From contig JABIWH010000032.1 in the NCBI GenBank assembly GCA_018701215.1, positions 87,636 to 151,635 of the forward strand: a DNA stretch of 64,000 nt, written 5' to 3'. Shown here piece by piece: positions 36,407 to 45,533 of the stretch (its first letter is position 1; the number at the start of each line of letters is the position of its first letter). The translations under genes were made by a program, and so were the position numbers. The stretch is from Rhodospirillaceae bacterium (GTDB lineage: Bacteria; Pseudomonadota; Alphaproteobacteria; GCA-2731375). The notes beneath the pieces are model-generated. The model did not search any database. It saw only the letters and a list, made by a program, of their open reading frames with translations, and was not told the origin of the DNA.

Positions 36407-37912
36407 CTATTTTTCGTCCAGCACCCAAACGCCGCGCCAGGGCTCCGCCGGAGGTGTCTCGATCAGCGCGCCACAGCGTTCGATATAGAGCCGTGTGACA
36501 TTGTCATCTGGGGCAGCAACGGCGCAATCCTCGAAAACCCGGCAAGCGGCGCGAAAATCGCCTTCGCGGTAGCGCGCCAGGGCCTCCATGAAACGATCCA
36601 GCGTCGCGTGTTTTTGCGCCTGGATCGGGCCGGTATCACAGTCATAAAGCTCGTAGATCGAGACGGCGCTGGTGCGCCCTTTGACGACCACGCGGTCCAC
36701 CTCGCGGAAACAGAAATCATCCTGTTTTTCAAGCCGCGCCCGGGTGAATTCAGTGAACAGGGTAGAGACACCATAAAGCTTGGTCAGACTTTCGATACGC
36801 GATGCCAGGTTCGCGGTATCGCCCACCACGTTGCTATCCAAACGTTTGCCGCCGCCGATCGCACCCAGCATCAACGGCCCGCTGGAGATCCCCATGCCAA
36901 AGCGGATCGCCAGTTCGCCGCTGCCGCTGCGCCGCGCGTTGAGCTCCCGCGAATGGCCGATCATGCCCATGGCACATTTCAGGGAGGCATCGGCGCCACC
37001 GGGAAACAATGCCATCACCGCATCGCCCATATATTGATTGATGAAGCCATTTTCCTGCTCCACCACCGGCTCCACCGCGACCAGGAATTCATTCAGCGAG
37101 GCGAATGTTCCCGCCGGGCCCAGGGCTTCCGACAGGGCGGTGAAATCACGGATGTCGGCGAACAGCACGCTGCTTTCGATCGAAACATGATCGCCGGCAT
37201 CGATCTCCTCGATCGAGGCACGGTCAAGCAGATCAAGAAACTGGAAAGGCACAAAGCGACTATAGGAATCCGTCAGATTGACCAGGCGATTGTTTTGCTG
37301 GCGAATTTCATCGTTCAGTTCCCGGTTGGTCCAAAGGGAACCGGCCTGCTGCACCATTACCGTGAAGGCGGAACAATGATCGGTGGCGATGTCATCAAAG
37401 ACCCCCGCGCCGTCCTTGGTGATGCCGCCTAGAATAATGCCCGCCAACTTGCCGTGTTTGTCATGAAAGGGGCAGACAATGGCTTTCGCCAGGTCCAGTT
37501 CGATCCAGGCCATGAGCAGGAAATCATCTTCCCCGACAATCTGGCTTTCCTCGGAGTTGAGCCATTTTGGCGAAAACGGCAAATCCGTCGGCGGATCCGC
37601 AAATCCGAATTCAGCGCTGACCGTCAACAGTTTGCCGCTCTCGGTCGCCTGCAGGAATAAGGCAACTTCGTATTCGAAGGCTTCGATCACCGATTCCAAC
37701 GTCAACGAGAAAAAAGCGTCTGGATCATCCGTATCCAGTGCCTTGGCAATATAGGCCTGGATCGCCTTGAAGCGCATCAGCTCGCCATCTACCTGACCCT
37801 TGGCGTGGATCAGATCCTGCTGCATGACCAGATTGCGTCCCGATTCCGCCTCTAACCGGGCGCACAGCGCCTCCAACTCGTCATAGCTGCGTTTTGCCGC
37901 CGGTACGGACAT
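36407..37912 (-). CDS. GAF-like sensor with class III nucleotide cyclase domain
   Basis: A 501-residue signalling protein. Residues about 1-55 look helical, 56-195 fit a GAF-like sensor, a helical linker follows (about 196-240), and a class III cyclase domain spans about 245-410. The metal aspartates are D253 in FADIRDF and D297 in GDAVMALF; the transition-state Asn/Arg pair is N368 and R372 in GDTANLASRIE. The base-specificity Lys usual before the second Asp reads Gln (NQYMGD), so ATP or GTP preference is uncertain. It has no transmembrane segment. The FIST gene lies 9 bases upstream, so it probably co-acts with FIST. Confidence 0.85.
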   Translation of the reverse strand: MSVPAAKRSYDELEALCARLEAESGRNLVMQQDLIHAKGQVDGELMRFKAIQAYIAKALDTDDPDAFFSLTLESVIEAFEYEVALFLQATESGKLLTVSAEFGFADPPTDLPFSPKWLNSEESQIVGEDDFLLMAWIELDLAKAIVCPFHDKHGKLAGIILGGITKDGAGVFDDIATDHCSAFTVMVQQAGSLWTNRELNDEIRQQNNRLVNLTDSYSRFVPFQFLDLLDRASIEEIDAGDHVSIESSVLFADIRDFTALSEALGPAGTFASLNEFLVAVEPVVEQENGFINQYMGDAVMALFPGGADASLKCAMGMIGHSRELNARRSGSGELAIRFGMGISSGPLMLGAIGGGKRLDSNVVGDTANLASRIESLTKLYGVSTLFTEFTRARLEKQDDFCFREVDRVVVKGRTSAVSIYELYDCDTGPIQAQKHATLDRFMEALARYREGDFRAACRVFEDCAVAAPDDNVTRLYIERCGALIETPPAEPWRGVWVLDEK

Positions 37913-37921
37913 ATGTCTAAA

Positions 37922-39127
37922 TCAGGCCTCGCGACGGACAATGGGGAACAGCGACGTGGTGTAGGCATGAAAATGGTTCTTGCCGGCAAAGCGGCAATAT
38001 TCGCCAAAACCATAGACGCCCAGCCATGGTATGAAGTCCTCGCCACAAATCGGGTACTGCATTTTGGCGATGATCTCGTCTTTCAGAACCTGATTGAAGG
38101 TATGCCGCCCCCGCGCCATGCAGTCAGCATGAAAAACCGCGACCGGCTGGCGTCCATCCAGATCGTCCTGCATTCGTTGCATCAGGCTCTCGACACCATC
38201 GAAAATATATTGCTCATCCCGCTGCATGAGCTGCAGTTTGGTGCCTTCCGGTATCGCCGCCGTCAAATAGAACGATTGCTTGTCGTCGGAAACCTTGATC
38301 GGCACGCGTAGGATTTGCGGGTTGTCGTAGACCGCCTGTTCATCCTCGGTCAAGATATCGCCCAGTCCGGCAATCGCCATGACATCGGGCACCTCGGTAC
38401 TTTCGGGCGGCAGGCCAAATCGTGCCAGCAGAGCATGCCAGGCCGGCTTGCCGTCCAGTTCGATGATTTCATTGTCATTCGATTTCGTAACTTCAAAAAT
38501 CGCGCCTTCAATGGGTTTGGAACCGTGATGGACGCCTGACAGCACCTCCAAACTTGGATCGGATAACCCAACCAGGATCAGGCCTTCCTCCAGTACATCC
38601 TGGTTATGAAACTGGAATGTACCCTTGGCCTTGCCGTTGTCGGCGGCGGTGGCGCCAAAGATCGGGATATCCGCGCCAAAGACCGATTCGATTCCCGCGA
38701 TCACCTGATCACCCGCCAAATCCAATCCGGCGGACAGCGCGAAGACCATATTGATGCCCGGATCCTCGGCCTTTATTGCAGCCGCGACCCGTTCACCGAA
38801 TTCAGCGGAATTGCCGCCGTTCAGGCCATCGGCGGCGGCAACGGTGAATTCGTTGCCGGTGATGGCCATGATAGCCATGGCGCGCATGGCCTCGCTGACA
38901 CTGCCATGACCAATAACGCCGCTGCCGGTGCAACCGACGATCTCGGCCTCCGGGCACGCTTCCTTGGCGCCGGCGGCCATCTGATCGAAATTGTGCCCCA
39001 CGGTCGAATGAATGATCAGTAATTTGCATTCTGCTTTGTCGCGATCGCCAAAGGCGTGGTCGATACATTCAAGAATTGCGGTCTTTGAATTAACAGCACT
39101 GGAGCTGCCGGAATGGAATTCAAGCAT
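37922..39127 (-). CDS. FIST domain sensory protein
   Basis: A 401-residue soluble protein with FIST_N and FIST_C domains, a fold predicted to bind small ligands such as amino acids in signalling. Recognisable stretches are AEIVGCTGSGVIGHGSVSE, INMVFALSAGLD, DIPIFGATAADNGK and the C-terminal NHFHAYTTSLFPIV. I used ATG 39125-39127 (MLEFHSGSSS) with GGGGGA upstream; a longer reading adds 39 unlikely residues. It is the first gene of a FIST-cyclase(-amidase) unit. No kinase or methyl-acceptor gene lies nearby, so the cyclase is its most likely output. Confidence 0.88.
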   Translation of the reverse strand: MLEFHSGSSSAVNSKTAILECIDHAFGDRDKAECKLLIIHSTVGHNFDQMAAGAKEACPEAEIVGCTGSGVIGHGSVSEAMRAMAIMAITGNEFTVAAADGLNGGNSAEFGERVAAAIKAEDPGINMVFALSAGLDLAGDQVIAGIESVFGADIPIFGATAADNGKAKGTFQFHNQDVLEEGLILVGLSDPSLEVLSGVHHGSKPIEGAIFEVTKSNDNEIIELDGKPAWHALLARFGLPPESTEVPDVMAIAGLGDILTEDEQAVYDNPQILRVPIKVSDDKQSFYLTAAIPEGTKLQLMQRDEQYIFDGVESLMQRMQDDLDGRQPVAVFHADCMARGRHTFNQVLKDEIIAKMQYPICGEDFIPWLGVYGFGEYCRFAGKNHFHAYTTSLFPIVRREA

Positions 39128-39281
39128 GTCGTTATCCCCCAACCAATTGCTTCGTCGTTGAAATCTATTCAAACGCCTAACGTTGAGAATGACTGATATT
39201 GCTTCCCTGCCCCAATGGTAAGCGGCGAACGCCCTATTATGCAAACTTTATACTGGCACCATGCTGGCGCAATTCGACGGT

Positions 39282-41045
39282 TTAGTCCTGCAAAAACGGT
39301 CCGCCAAAGGCCGGTTCGCCAAAGGCCGTGGGCGGCAACTGCCAGGTGCCCGTTGCTGGTGGGCGGACTTCCGGGTCCACATGCACATCAAGTAGCGCCG
39401 GTTTGCCGGAGGCAATGGCCGCTTCCAGCGCACCTTTGAAATCGTCGGGCTCGGTGATCGTGACGCCATGGACGCCGCAGGATCGTGCCAGGGCGGCGAA
39501 ATCGGGATTATAAGGCTGCTGGTTTTCGCCGCTATAGAAACCGGTGCCAATTTCCCGGCCCCCGAACATGCCGTACTGGATATCGCGGATCGCACCCCAG
39601 GCGAAATTGTTCCAGACCACCCAGATGCAGGGAATATTGAATTCCACCGCCGTGCACAGGACATGGGGCGTCATGGTGAAACCGCCGTCGCCGCAGATGG
39701 CGACGCAGGGCCTGTCCGGTGCCGCCAATTTCGCCCCCAGAATGCCCGAAACGCCGAAACCCATGCCCGAAAAACCCCAGGCATTGAGCATGGCCTGCGG
39801 CATGGGCGCGTCCCAGAACTGCATGAACCAGTTGTGATGGACGCCGGAATCCAGCGAGATTATGCCGTCGTCAGGCAGTACCGCGCGGATATCGGCAACG
39901 ATCTGTTCCGGGCGCAGGGGCGAGGTGCGAAGTTCAAAATTCGGCGCCGTGAAACGCTGCCATTCATCGCGCCAGCCTTCGATCTCGGCCAGCCAGGCCT
40001 TGCGCTGAGGTCTTTCCGTATCCGCCGCCGCGCCCAATATCTGGCGCAGGAAACTGCCGGCATCAGAGGTAATGCCCAGGTCAGGCACATAGTTGCGGCC
40101 GATTTCATCCACGTCGATATCGACATGGATCAACTTGGTGGCTGGGAAATTCCAGGAATAACCGGGTATCCATGAAGAAGAGGAACGGTCATCAAAGCGG
40201 GCACCGACGGCGATCACCAGGTCCGCATGGCGGCCCGCCTGGTTCGCCGGAAAGGTACCGTTGCGTCCGATAAAACCCAGCGATAGCGGATGCGACATGG
40301 GGATACAGCCCATACCGTTGGGCGACGATATCACGGGGATATTCAGCCGCTCGGCCATTTCGGTCAATTCGGGCGCCGCCTCCGCCAGGGTGACGCCATG
40401 GCCGATGAACAGCGCCGGGCGTTCAGCGGCGGCCAGCATGGCCAGGGCCTGTTCAATATCCGCCGGATCGGTGCCGGGCCGCTTTTGGGTCTTGAAGCGC
40501 GCGGTGGGCTCCAGTTCCACATCCGCCTCTTCCTGAAAAACGTTGAAGGGAATATCCACCTGCACCGGACCGGGCCGCCCGGAGACCGAAAGTTCGAGCG
40601 CCTGGCGCAGGGCCAGAGGCAGCATGTCGACACGGGTCGGCTGAAAACTGCGCTTGACCACCGGCTTCAGGACGGACGGAAAGTCGGCGGCGAAATGGCG
40701 GTTAACCTCTTGGAAGGGTCCGCGGTTGAACTGCTGGGTGGGGATGTTCGCGGTGATGGCCAGAATGGCTGAGCTATCGGCCAGGGCATTGGCGATGGGC
40801 ATGACGATATTGGCCGAACCGGGTCCGCACGAGGTCAAGGTCGCGACGGGTTGATGCTTGATCCTGAAATAGGCATCCGCCATATGCGCCGCGACTTGCT
40901 CGTGCCGGGGCGAGATCAGCTTGATATCGTCGCGCACATCGTACAGGGCATCCAGCAAGCCGACGTTGCCATGGCCGCAGATGCCGAACACATAGGGAAT
41001 TTTCTCCTGCACCAAAAACTGTGCAATCAGCTCTCCACCCTTCAT
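39282..41045 (-). CDS. TPP-dependent enzyme, acetolactate synthase-like
   Basis: A 587-residue thiamine-diphosphate enzyme of the acetolactate synthase/oxalyl-CoA decarboxylase superfamily. The cofactor-activating Glu is E49 in ISPRHEQVAAHMADAY, and the TPP/Mg motif begins GDG at 452-454 and ends in WVVWNN. The central domain has GHGVTLAEAAPELTEMAE. No regulatory subunit gene (ilvH) is adjacent, so biosynthetic acetolactate synthase is unlikely. It is probably a 2-ketoacid decarboxylase or carboligase. I used ATG 41043-41045 (MKGGELIAQF), where the family begins. It is divergent from the 41125-44076 cluster. Confidence 0.88.
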   Translation of the reverse strand: MKGGELIAQFLVQEKIPYVFGICGHGNVGLLDALYDVRDDIKLISPRHEQVAAHMADAYFRIKHQPVATLTSCGPGSANIVMPIANALADSSAILAITANIPTQQFNRGPFQEVNRHFAADFPSVLKPVVKRSFQPTRVDMLPLALRQALELSVSGRPGPVQVDIPFNVFQEEADVELEPTARFKTQKRPGTDPADIEQALAMLAAAERPALFIGHGVTLAEAAPELTEMAERLNIPVISSPNGMGCIPMSHPLSLGFIGRNGTFPANQAGRHADLVIAVGARFDDRSSSSWIPGYSWNFPATKLIHVDIDVDEIGRNYVPDLGITSDAGSFLRQILGAAADTERPQRKAWLAEIEGWRDEWQRFTAPNFELRTSPLRPEQIVADIRAVLPDDGIISLDSGVHHNWFMQFWDAPMPQAMLNAWGFSGMGFGVSGILGAKLAAPDRPCVAICGDGGFTMTPHVLCTAVEFNIPCIWVVWNNFAWGAIRDIQYGMFGGREIGTGFYSGENQQPYNPDFAALARSCGVHGVTITEPDDFKGALEAAIASGKPALLDVHVDPEVRPPATGTWQLPPTAFGEPAFGGPFLQD

Positions 41046-41124
41046 AATCCTACTCCGTCTCAAATAGTGCCGTTTCCGTGTGCCATTCCGGAAATCGAAC
41101 CTTTCAGAACAAGAGTGTACAGCA

Positions 41125-41817
41125 ATGAGCGTAAAGCAGTCTTCGGGAATTCTGGCGATCTGGCACGACATGGTGCCCGAACACGAACAGGCATTGAACG
41201 ATTGGTACAACCAGGAACACCACGCCGAGCGCGTCGCGATAGAAGGTTTCTTTACCGCGCGCCGCCATATCGCCCTCGACGCGTCGCCAAAGTTTTTCAT
41301 CTTCTACGAAACCACCGACCCATCGGTGCTGGAAACGGCGGCCTATCTTGCCTGCGTCAACAATCCCTCGTCCTGGACCCAGCGTTGCATGCCCCATTAC
41401 CGCAATACCAACCGTCTGGTCTGCGGCCGCACGGCCTATCTGGGCCTGGGTCATGGTGCCGCCGTGATGACATTGCGCTTTGCCGCCGGGGAGGCCGGAT
41501 CGGAAGCCATCGGCGCGGCGGTACAACGCCGGGCCCAGGCGGCGTTGGCCGAACCGGGCATGGTCAGCGCCCAAATCTGGCAATTGGATGCTGAACGTAC
41601 GCACCTGCCGAGCCAGGAAAAAGATATTAGAGCTAAATCCGCTGACACCATGGACGGCGCGGCGGACTGGACCATCATGTTGACGGCCAATCTGCCTGAT
41701 CAGGTCAGGGCGGCATGCGACAAACATTTTCCAGTGGCCGGGTTGCAAGCTAACGGCATCGCCGACGGGGCGCCCCAGAACGGTCTCTATCAACTTATCT
41801 TCACCATGGGTGGCTAA
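41125..41817 (+). CDS. Hypothetical protein, possible dimeric alpha/beta-barrel fold
   Basis: A 230-residue protein I do not recognise with confidence. It appears to hold two similar halves: the first has GILAIWHDMVPEHEQALNDW and NQEHHAERVAI, the second begins near AVMTLRFAAGEAGSEAIG. Conserved-looking His/Glu clusters (NQEHHAER) resemble EthD or dimeric ferredoxin-like barrel proteins. No membrane segments or signal peptide were seen. It is 3 bases from the CoA-transferase start and divergent from the TPP enzyme, so a role in the same pathway is plausible. The start ATG 41125 is chosen because the upstream reading adds unlike sequence. Confidence 0.7.
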   Translation: MSVKQSSGILAIWHDMVPEHEQALNDWYNQEHHAERVAIEGFFTARRHIALDASPKFFIFYETTDPSVLETAAYLACVNNPSSWTQRCMPHYRNTNRLVCGRTAYLGLGHGAAVMTLRFAAGEAGSEAIGAAVQRRAQAALAEPGMVSAQIWQLDAERTHLPSQEKDIRAKSADTMDGAADWTIMLTANLPDQVRAACDKHFPVAGLQANGIADGAPQNGLYQLIFTMGG

Positions 41818-41820
41818 ATA

Positions 41821-43206
41821 ATGGAAACGCTGGAAATTCTGCAGGATATTTGCCGCCAGATCGGCCTGCCTCTGGAAGGTCTGAATGATTTAACGCTGAT
41901 GGGCCGGGAGCCGGTCTTGCCGTCGTCATTCAGGGTCGGCACGGCGGCCCAGGCGTCGATTGCCGCCTCGGCCCTGGCGGCGGCGCAGGTTTGGTATCAA
42001 CGTAGTGGCAAACGCCAAGCCATTAGCGTGGACATGCGCCATGCCTCGATCGAGTTCCGCAGCGAGAGATATCTAAAGATTGACGGCGGGCCGGCGCCGG
42101 CGCTGTGGGACAAAATCGCCGGCACTTATGAAACCGGCGATGGCCGCTGGGTCCGCCTGCATACGAATTTTCCCCATCACCGGGACGGTGTGCTGGAAAT
42201 TCTGGGCTGCGCCAATGACCCCGAGGCGGTTGCCGCCGCCCTTCGCCAATGGCGGGGCCAGGATTTCGAGGACGCCGCCGCGGAAAACGGCCTGGTCGCC
42301 ACCATGATGCGCTCTCCCGAGGAATGGCAGACCCACCCTCAGGCCCAGGCGCTGGATCAACAACCGCTGATCTCGGTCGAACGGATCGGCGATGCACCGC
42401 CACGGCCGTTGCCGCCAGGCGCACGTCCCCTGGACGGCATCCGGGTGTTGGATCTGACCCGGATCATCGCCGGCCCCGTGTGCGGGCGGACCCTGGCCGC
42501 GCACGGCGCCGATGTGATGCGGGTGACCGCACCGCATCTGCCATCCATCGCCGCCCTGGTTACCGATGCCGGGCGGGGCAAGTTGTCCAGCCATATTGAT
42601 CTGCGCCAAGAAGCAGGCCGGGAGAGTTTGCGGCAGCTGATCGCCGAGGCTGATATTCTGGTGCAGGGTTATCGTCCCGGCGGCCTGGAACGCTGGGGCT
42701 TTGGCACGGAGGAGGTGGCGAAGATGCGTCCCGGTATCATCTACGTCTCGCTGTCCGCCTACGGTCATCAGGGGCCGTGGTCCATGCGGCGGGGCTTCGA
42801 TTCCCTGGTACAAACCGCAAGCGGCATCAACTTCGCCGAGGTCGAGGCCGCCGGCGCGAACGGCCCAAAGCCGTTGCCTTGCCAGGCATTGGATCACGCC
42901 TCGGGCTATTTCATGGCCGCCGCCGCCATGGCCACGCTGGCCCGGCGTGCGGACGAAGGCGGCAGCTGGCATATCCGCGTTGCCCTGGCCCGGACCGGCC
43001 GCTGGCTGCAAAGTCTTGGGCGGGTTGCAAACGGTTTCGATGTTGCCGAGCCGGACGAGGCGGATGTCGATGAGTTTCTGGAGGAACGCCCATCAGGTTA
43101 CGGCATGCTAACGGCGGTGCGTCATGCAGCCCACCTTTCAGAGACACCGGCCCATTGGGCCCGGCCGTCCATGCCCCTGGGCAGTCATCCGCCCGTCTGG
43201 CCCTGA
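41821..43206 (+). CDS. Class III (CaiB/BaiF) CoA-transferase with rearranged domain order
   Basis: A 461-residue CoA-transferase family III protein with an unusual order. The canonical N-terminal segment PLDGIRVLDLTRIIAGP appears only at 203-219, and the active-site Asp candidate is D327 in RRGFDSLVQ. Residues 1-190 instead resemble the C-terminal half of ordinary members: a helix followed by a VSVDM-like strand at 44-75, YETGDGRWVRLHTNFPHH at 103-120, then a small-domain-like stretch. The end is cut short after a second copy of the helix-strand unit at 364-393. This looks permuted or a trimmed fusion. Enzyme activity is likely, but the acyl substrate is unknown. Confidence 0.82.
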   Translation: METLEILQDICRQIGLPLEGLNDLTLMGREPVLPSSFRVGTAAQASIAASALAAAQVWYQRSGKRQAISVDMRHASIEFRSERYLKIDGGPAPALWDKIAGTYETGDGRWVRLHTNFPHHRDGVLEILGCANDPEAVAAALRQWRGQDFEDAAAENGLVATMMRSPEEWQTHPQAQALDQQPLISVERIGDAPPRPLPPGARPLDGIRVLDLTRIIAGPVCGRTLAAHGADVMRVTAPHLPSIAALVTDAGRGKLSSHIDLRQEAGRESLRQLIAEADILVQGYRPGGLERWGFGTEEVAKMRPGIIYVSLSAYGHQGPWSMRRGFDSLVQTASGINFAEVEAAGANGPKPLPCQALDHASGYFMAAAAMATLARRADEGGSWHIRVALARTGRWLQSLGRVANGFDVAEPDEADVDEFLEERPSGYGMLTAVRHAAHLSETPAHWARPSMPLGSHPPVWP

Positions 43207-43233
43207 GCAGAATCAACAAATAGGATAATTCAT

Positions 43234-44076
43234 ATGGAACAGGAACTGGCAATGGTCACCAAATTGGCCGATACGGTGCTGGAATTCGCCGTAACTTACG
43301 GCTTTCAAATTCTTGGCGCCCTGGTTTTTCTGTTCATCGGCCTGAAACTCGCGGCCTGGATAGGGCGCAAGGTCACGCACTTGGCGGAAGCCCGTGAAAT
43401 CGATGAGACCCTGTCGCGGTTCATCGGCAATGTGGTCAAACTGGTGGTGATTGTTTTCGTGGCTATCATCACTCTGGGCAATTTCGGTATCTCCACCGCG
43501 CCATTGATAGCATTGGCGGGTGCCTCCGCCTTCGGCGCCACCATGGCCATTCAGGGGCCGCTGTCCAACTATGGCGCCGGGCTATCGATTATTCTAAGCC
43601 GGCCCTTTGCCGTCGGCGATACCATCACGGTCAAAAATGTCAGCGGGACGGTGGAAGAAATCACCCTGGCGGCGACTGTCCTGGTTGGCGAGGATGGCGA
43701 GAGGATCACGGTGCCGAACAAGGAAATTGTCGGTGAGGTTATCGTCAACTCCCATGAACACCGGGTCGTTGAAACCAGAATAGCCATCGCCGCCACGGCG
43801 GATGCCGAACGCGCCATAGCGGTTCTTGGCCAGGTGCTGGATGCCTCGGCCGAGGTCGGTGACGAGCCAAAGCCGCAGATCGGCATCCACGATTTCACCT
43901 ATGGCGGCGTCGTGGTCGGCCTGCGCTATTGGGTGCCGGGCCGACAGTATTTTCAGACCCGTTACAGGGTGAATGCCGCCGTCATGCGGGCGCTGGACGA
44001 TGCGGGGGTGGGTTTGCTGCCGGCAAATGGCATGGCGGTAACCGCCGCGCCGTTGTCCGCCGACAACGAGACCTAG
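43234..44076 (+). CDS. MscS family mechanosensitive channel
   Basis: A 280-residue small-conductance mechanosensitive channel with three N-terminal transmembrane helices. The pore-lining TM3 carries the glycine/alanine pattern LAGASAFGATMAIQGPLSN, followed by the beta-domain entry SRPFAVGDTITVKNVSGTVE. Length matches E. coli MscS. The start ATG has AGGA 9 bases upstream. The gene follows the CoA-transferase by 27 bases and its stop overlaps the convergent leucyl aminopeptidase gene by 4 bases. Osmotic protection is inferred from the family. Confidence 0.94.
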   Translation: MEQELAMVTKLADTVLEFAVTYGFQILGALVFLFIGLKLAAWIGRKVTHLAEAREIDETLSRFIGNVVKLVVIVFVAIITLGNFGISTAPLIALAGASAFGATMAIQGPLSNYGAGLSIILSRPFAVGDTITVKNVSGTVEEITLAATVLVGEDGERITVPNKEIVGEVIVNSHEHRVVETRIAIAATADAERAIAVLGQVLDASAEVGDEPKPQIGIHDFTYGGVVVGLRYWVPGRQYFQTRYRVNAAVMRALDDAGVGLLPANGMAVTAAPLSADNET

Positions 44077-45482
44077 CTGTAACGCTCCGATATGACCGCG
44101 AACAGCGCGCGCATGGCCAGACCTTCGCCGCCCGCCGGACGGCCCGGGCGGTCCTTGTCATTCCAGCCATAGGTGTCCATGTGGAGCCAGCGGCTGGGAT
44201 CGGAGACAAAGTTCTGCATGAACAGGGCCGCCGTTATGGCACCGCCAAAGGCGCCTTCCGAGACATTGTTGAAATCGGCGACCTTGCTTTTCAGGCGCTC
44301 CATATAAGGCCCATAAAGCGGCATGCGCCAGACGGGATCATCCAGCGCCGCGCCTCTCTGCTGCAATGCCGCTGCTAGCTCGTCACTGCCTGTGAAGATC
44401 GCCGGCAGGTCCGGACCCAGCGCGACCCGCGCCGCGCCGGTCAGAGTAGCGATATCAATGATCAGCTCGGGGTCATCCGCCGCCGCCTCGGCCAGGGCGT
44501 CGCAAAGCACGATGCGGCCCTCGGCATCGGTGTTGCCGACTTCGACCGTCAGGCCCTTGCGGGTGGCCAATACGTCGCCGGGACGGTAGGCATTGCCGCT
44601 GACGGCATTTTCCACCGCCGGGATCAGAACCCGTAGCGAGACCGGCAGTTCAGCCGACATGATCATGGCCGCCAGGCCCAGCACGGTAGCGGCGCCGCCC
44701 ATGTCCTTTTTCATCTTCAACATGCCGGCGGCGGGTTTCAGATCCAGGCCGCCGGTATCGAAACAAACGCCCTTGCCCACCAAGGTCAGGCGCGGTCCGT
44801 CGGCCGGTCCCCAGCGCAGATCGATTAGCCTCGGTGCCCGGACAGAGGCGCGGCCCACGGCATGGATCGCCGGGTAATTGGCACTCAGCAGATCATCGCC
44901 CACGATAACCGTGCCGGTGCCGCCGAATTCCTTCGCCAGGTCCAGGGCGGCAGCGGCCAGTTCCTCCGGCCCCATGTCCGAGGCCGGCGTGTTGATCAGA
45001 TCGCGGGCCAGAAACGCGCCCTTGATTGCACCGTTCAATGCCTTGCCATCGGCATTTTCAGGCAAACACAGCCGGGCGGTCTCCCTGGCCGCATCATCCT
45101 TGCCTTGATAGCGAGTGAAGCGGTAGGCCGCCTGGGCCCAGGCCAGGGCCGCCTGATCGGCCTGGGCGGGCGTCAGGTCGCCTTCAATGCGGTATTTCCC
45201 CGCCGGCAGGGCCATGGCCAAGGTACCAAAAGCCCAATAGCCGCTGCTGCCTTCCACGTCTTCGCCTAAACCCAGCATGACGCCGGCCAGGTCACCGTTT
45301 TCTCCTGGCAGTAAAAGGTACTTGCCGGCAGCCGCCGAAAATCCGTTACTCTGGCACCAAGCTTTGGCGGCTTCCGGCTGGGTCTCTTGCCAGGCGGTCA
45401 GATCGGCACCGCCGATGGGCCAGATAGGAACGGCATTGGGGTCAAGGTCGGTTACGATATTGGCGATCACGGCGGGCTCCAC
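44073..45482 (-). CDS. Leucyl aminopeptidase (M17 family)
   Basis: A 469-residue cytosolic M17 aminopeptidase with two-metal chemistry. The metal and catalytic residues are in VGKGVCFDTGGLDLKP and the signature NTDAEGRIVLCDAL; MKKDMGGAATVLGLA follows the first. The N-terminal domain is divergent and slightly short compared with PepA, closer to the PepB-like group found in alphaproteobacteria. The start is GTG (45480-45482). The gene diverges from the GST gene 51 bases away and converges on mscS. Confidence 0.93.
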   Translation of the reverse strand: MEPAVIANIVTDLDPNAVPIWPIGGADLTAWQETQPEAAKAWCQSNGFSAAAGKYLLLPGENGDLAGVMLGLGEDVEGSSGYWAFGTLAMALPAGKYRIEGDLTPAQADQAALAWAQAAYRFTRYQGKDDAARETARLCLPENADGKALNGAIKGAFLARDLINTPASDMGPEELAAAALDLAKEFGGTGTVIVGDDLLSANYPAIHAVGRASVRAPRLIDLRWGPADGPRLTLVGKGVCFDTGGLDLKPAAGMLKMKKDMGGAATVLGLAAMIMSAELPVSLRVLIPAVENAVSGNAYRPGDVLATRKGLTVEVGNTDAEGRIVLCDALAEAAADDPELIIDIATLTGAARVALGPDLPAIFTGSDELAAALQQRGAALDDPVWRMPLYGPYMERLKSKVADFNNVSEGAFGGAITAALFMQNFVSDPSRWLHMDTYGWNDKDRPGRPAGGEGLAMRALFAVISERYS

Positions 45483-45533
45483 TACATTGAGGCTTCAGTG
45501 TTCTCCTTGTACAGCAAAGCATGGAACGGCGCG

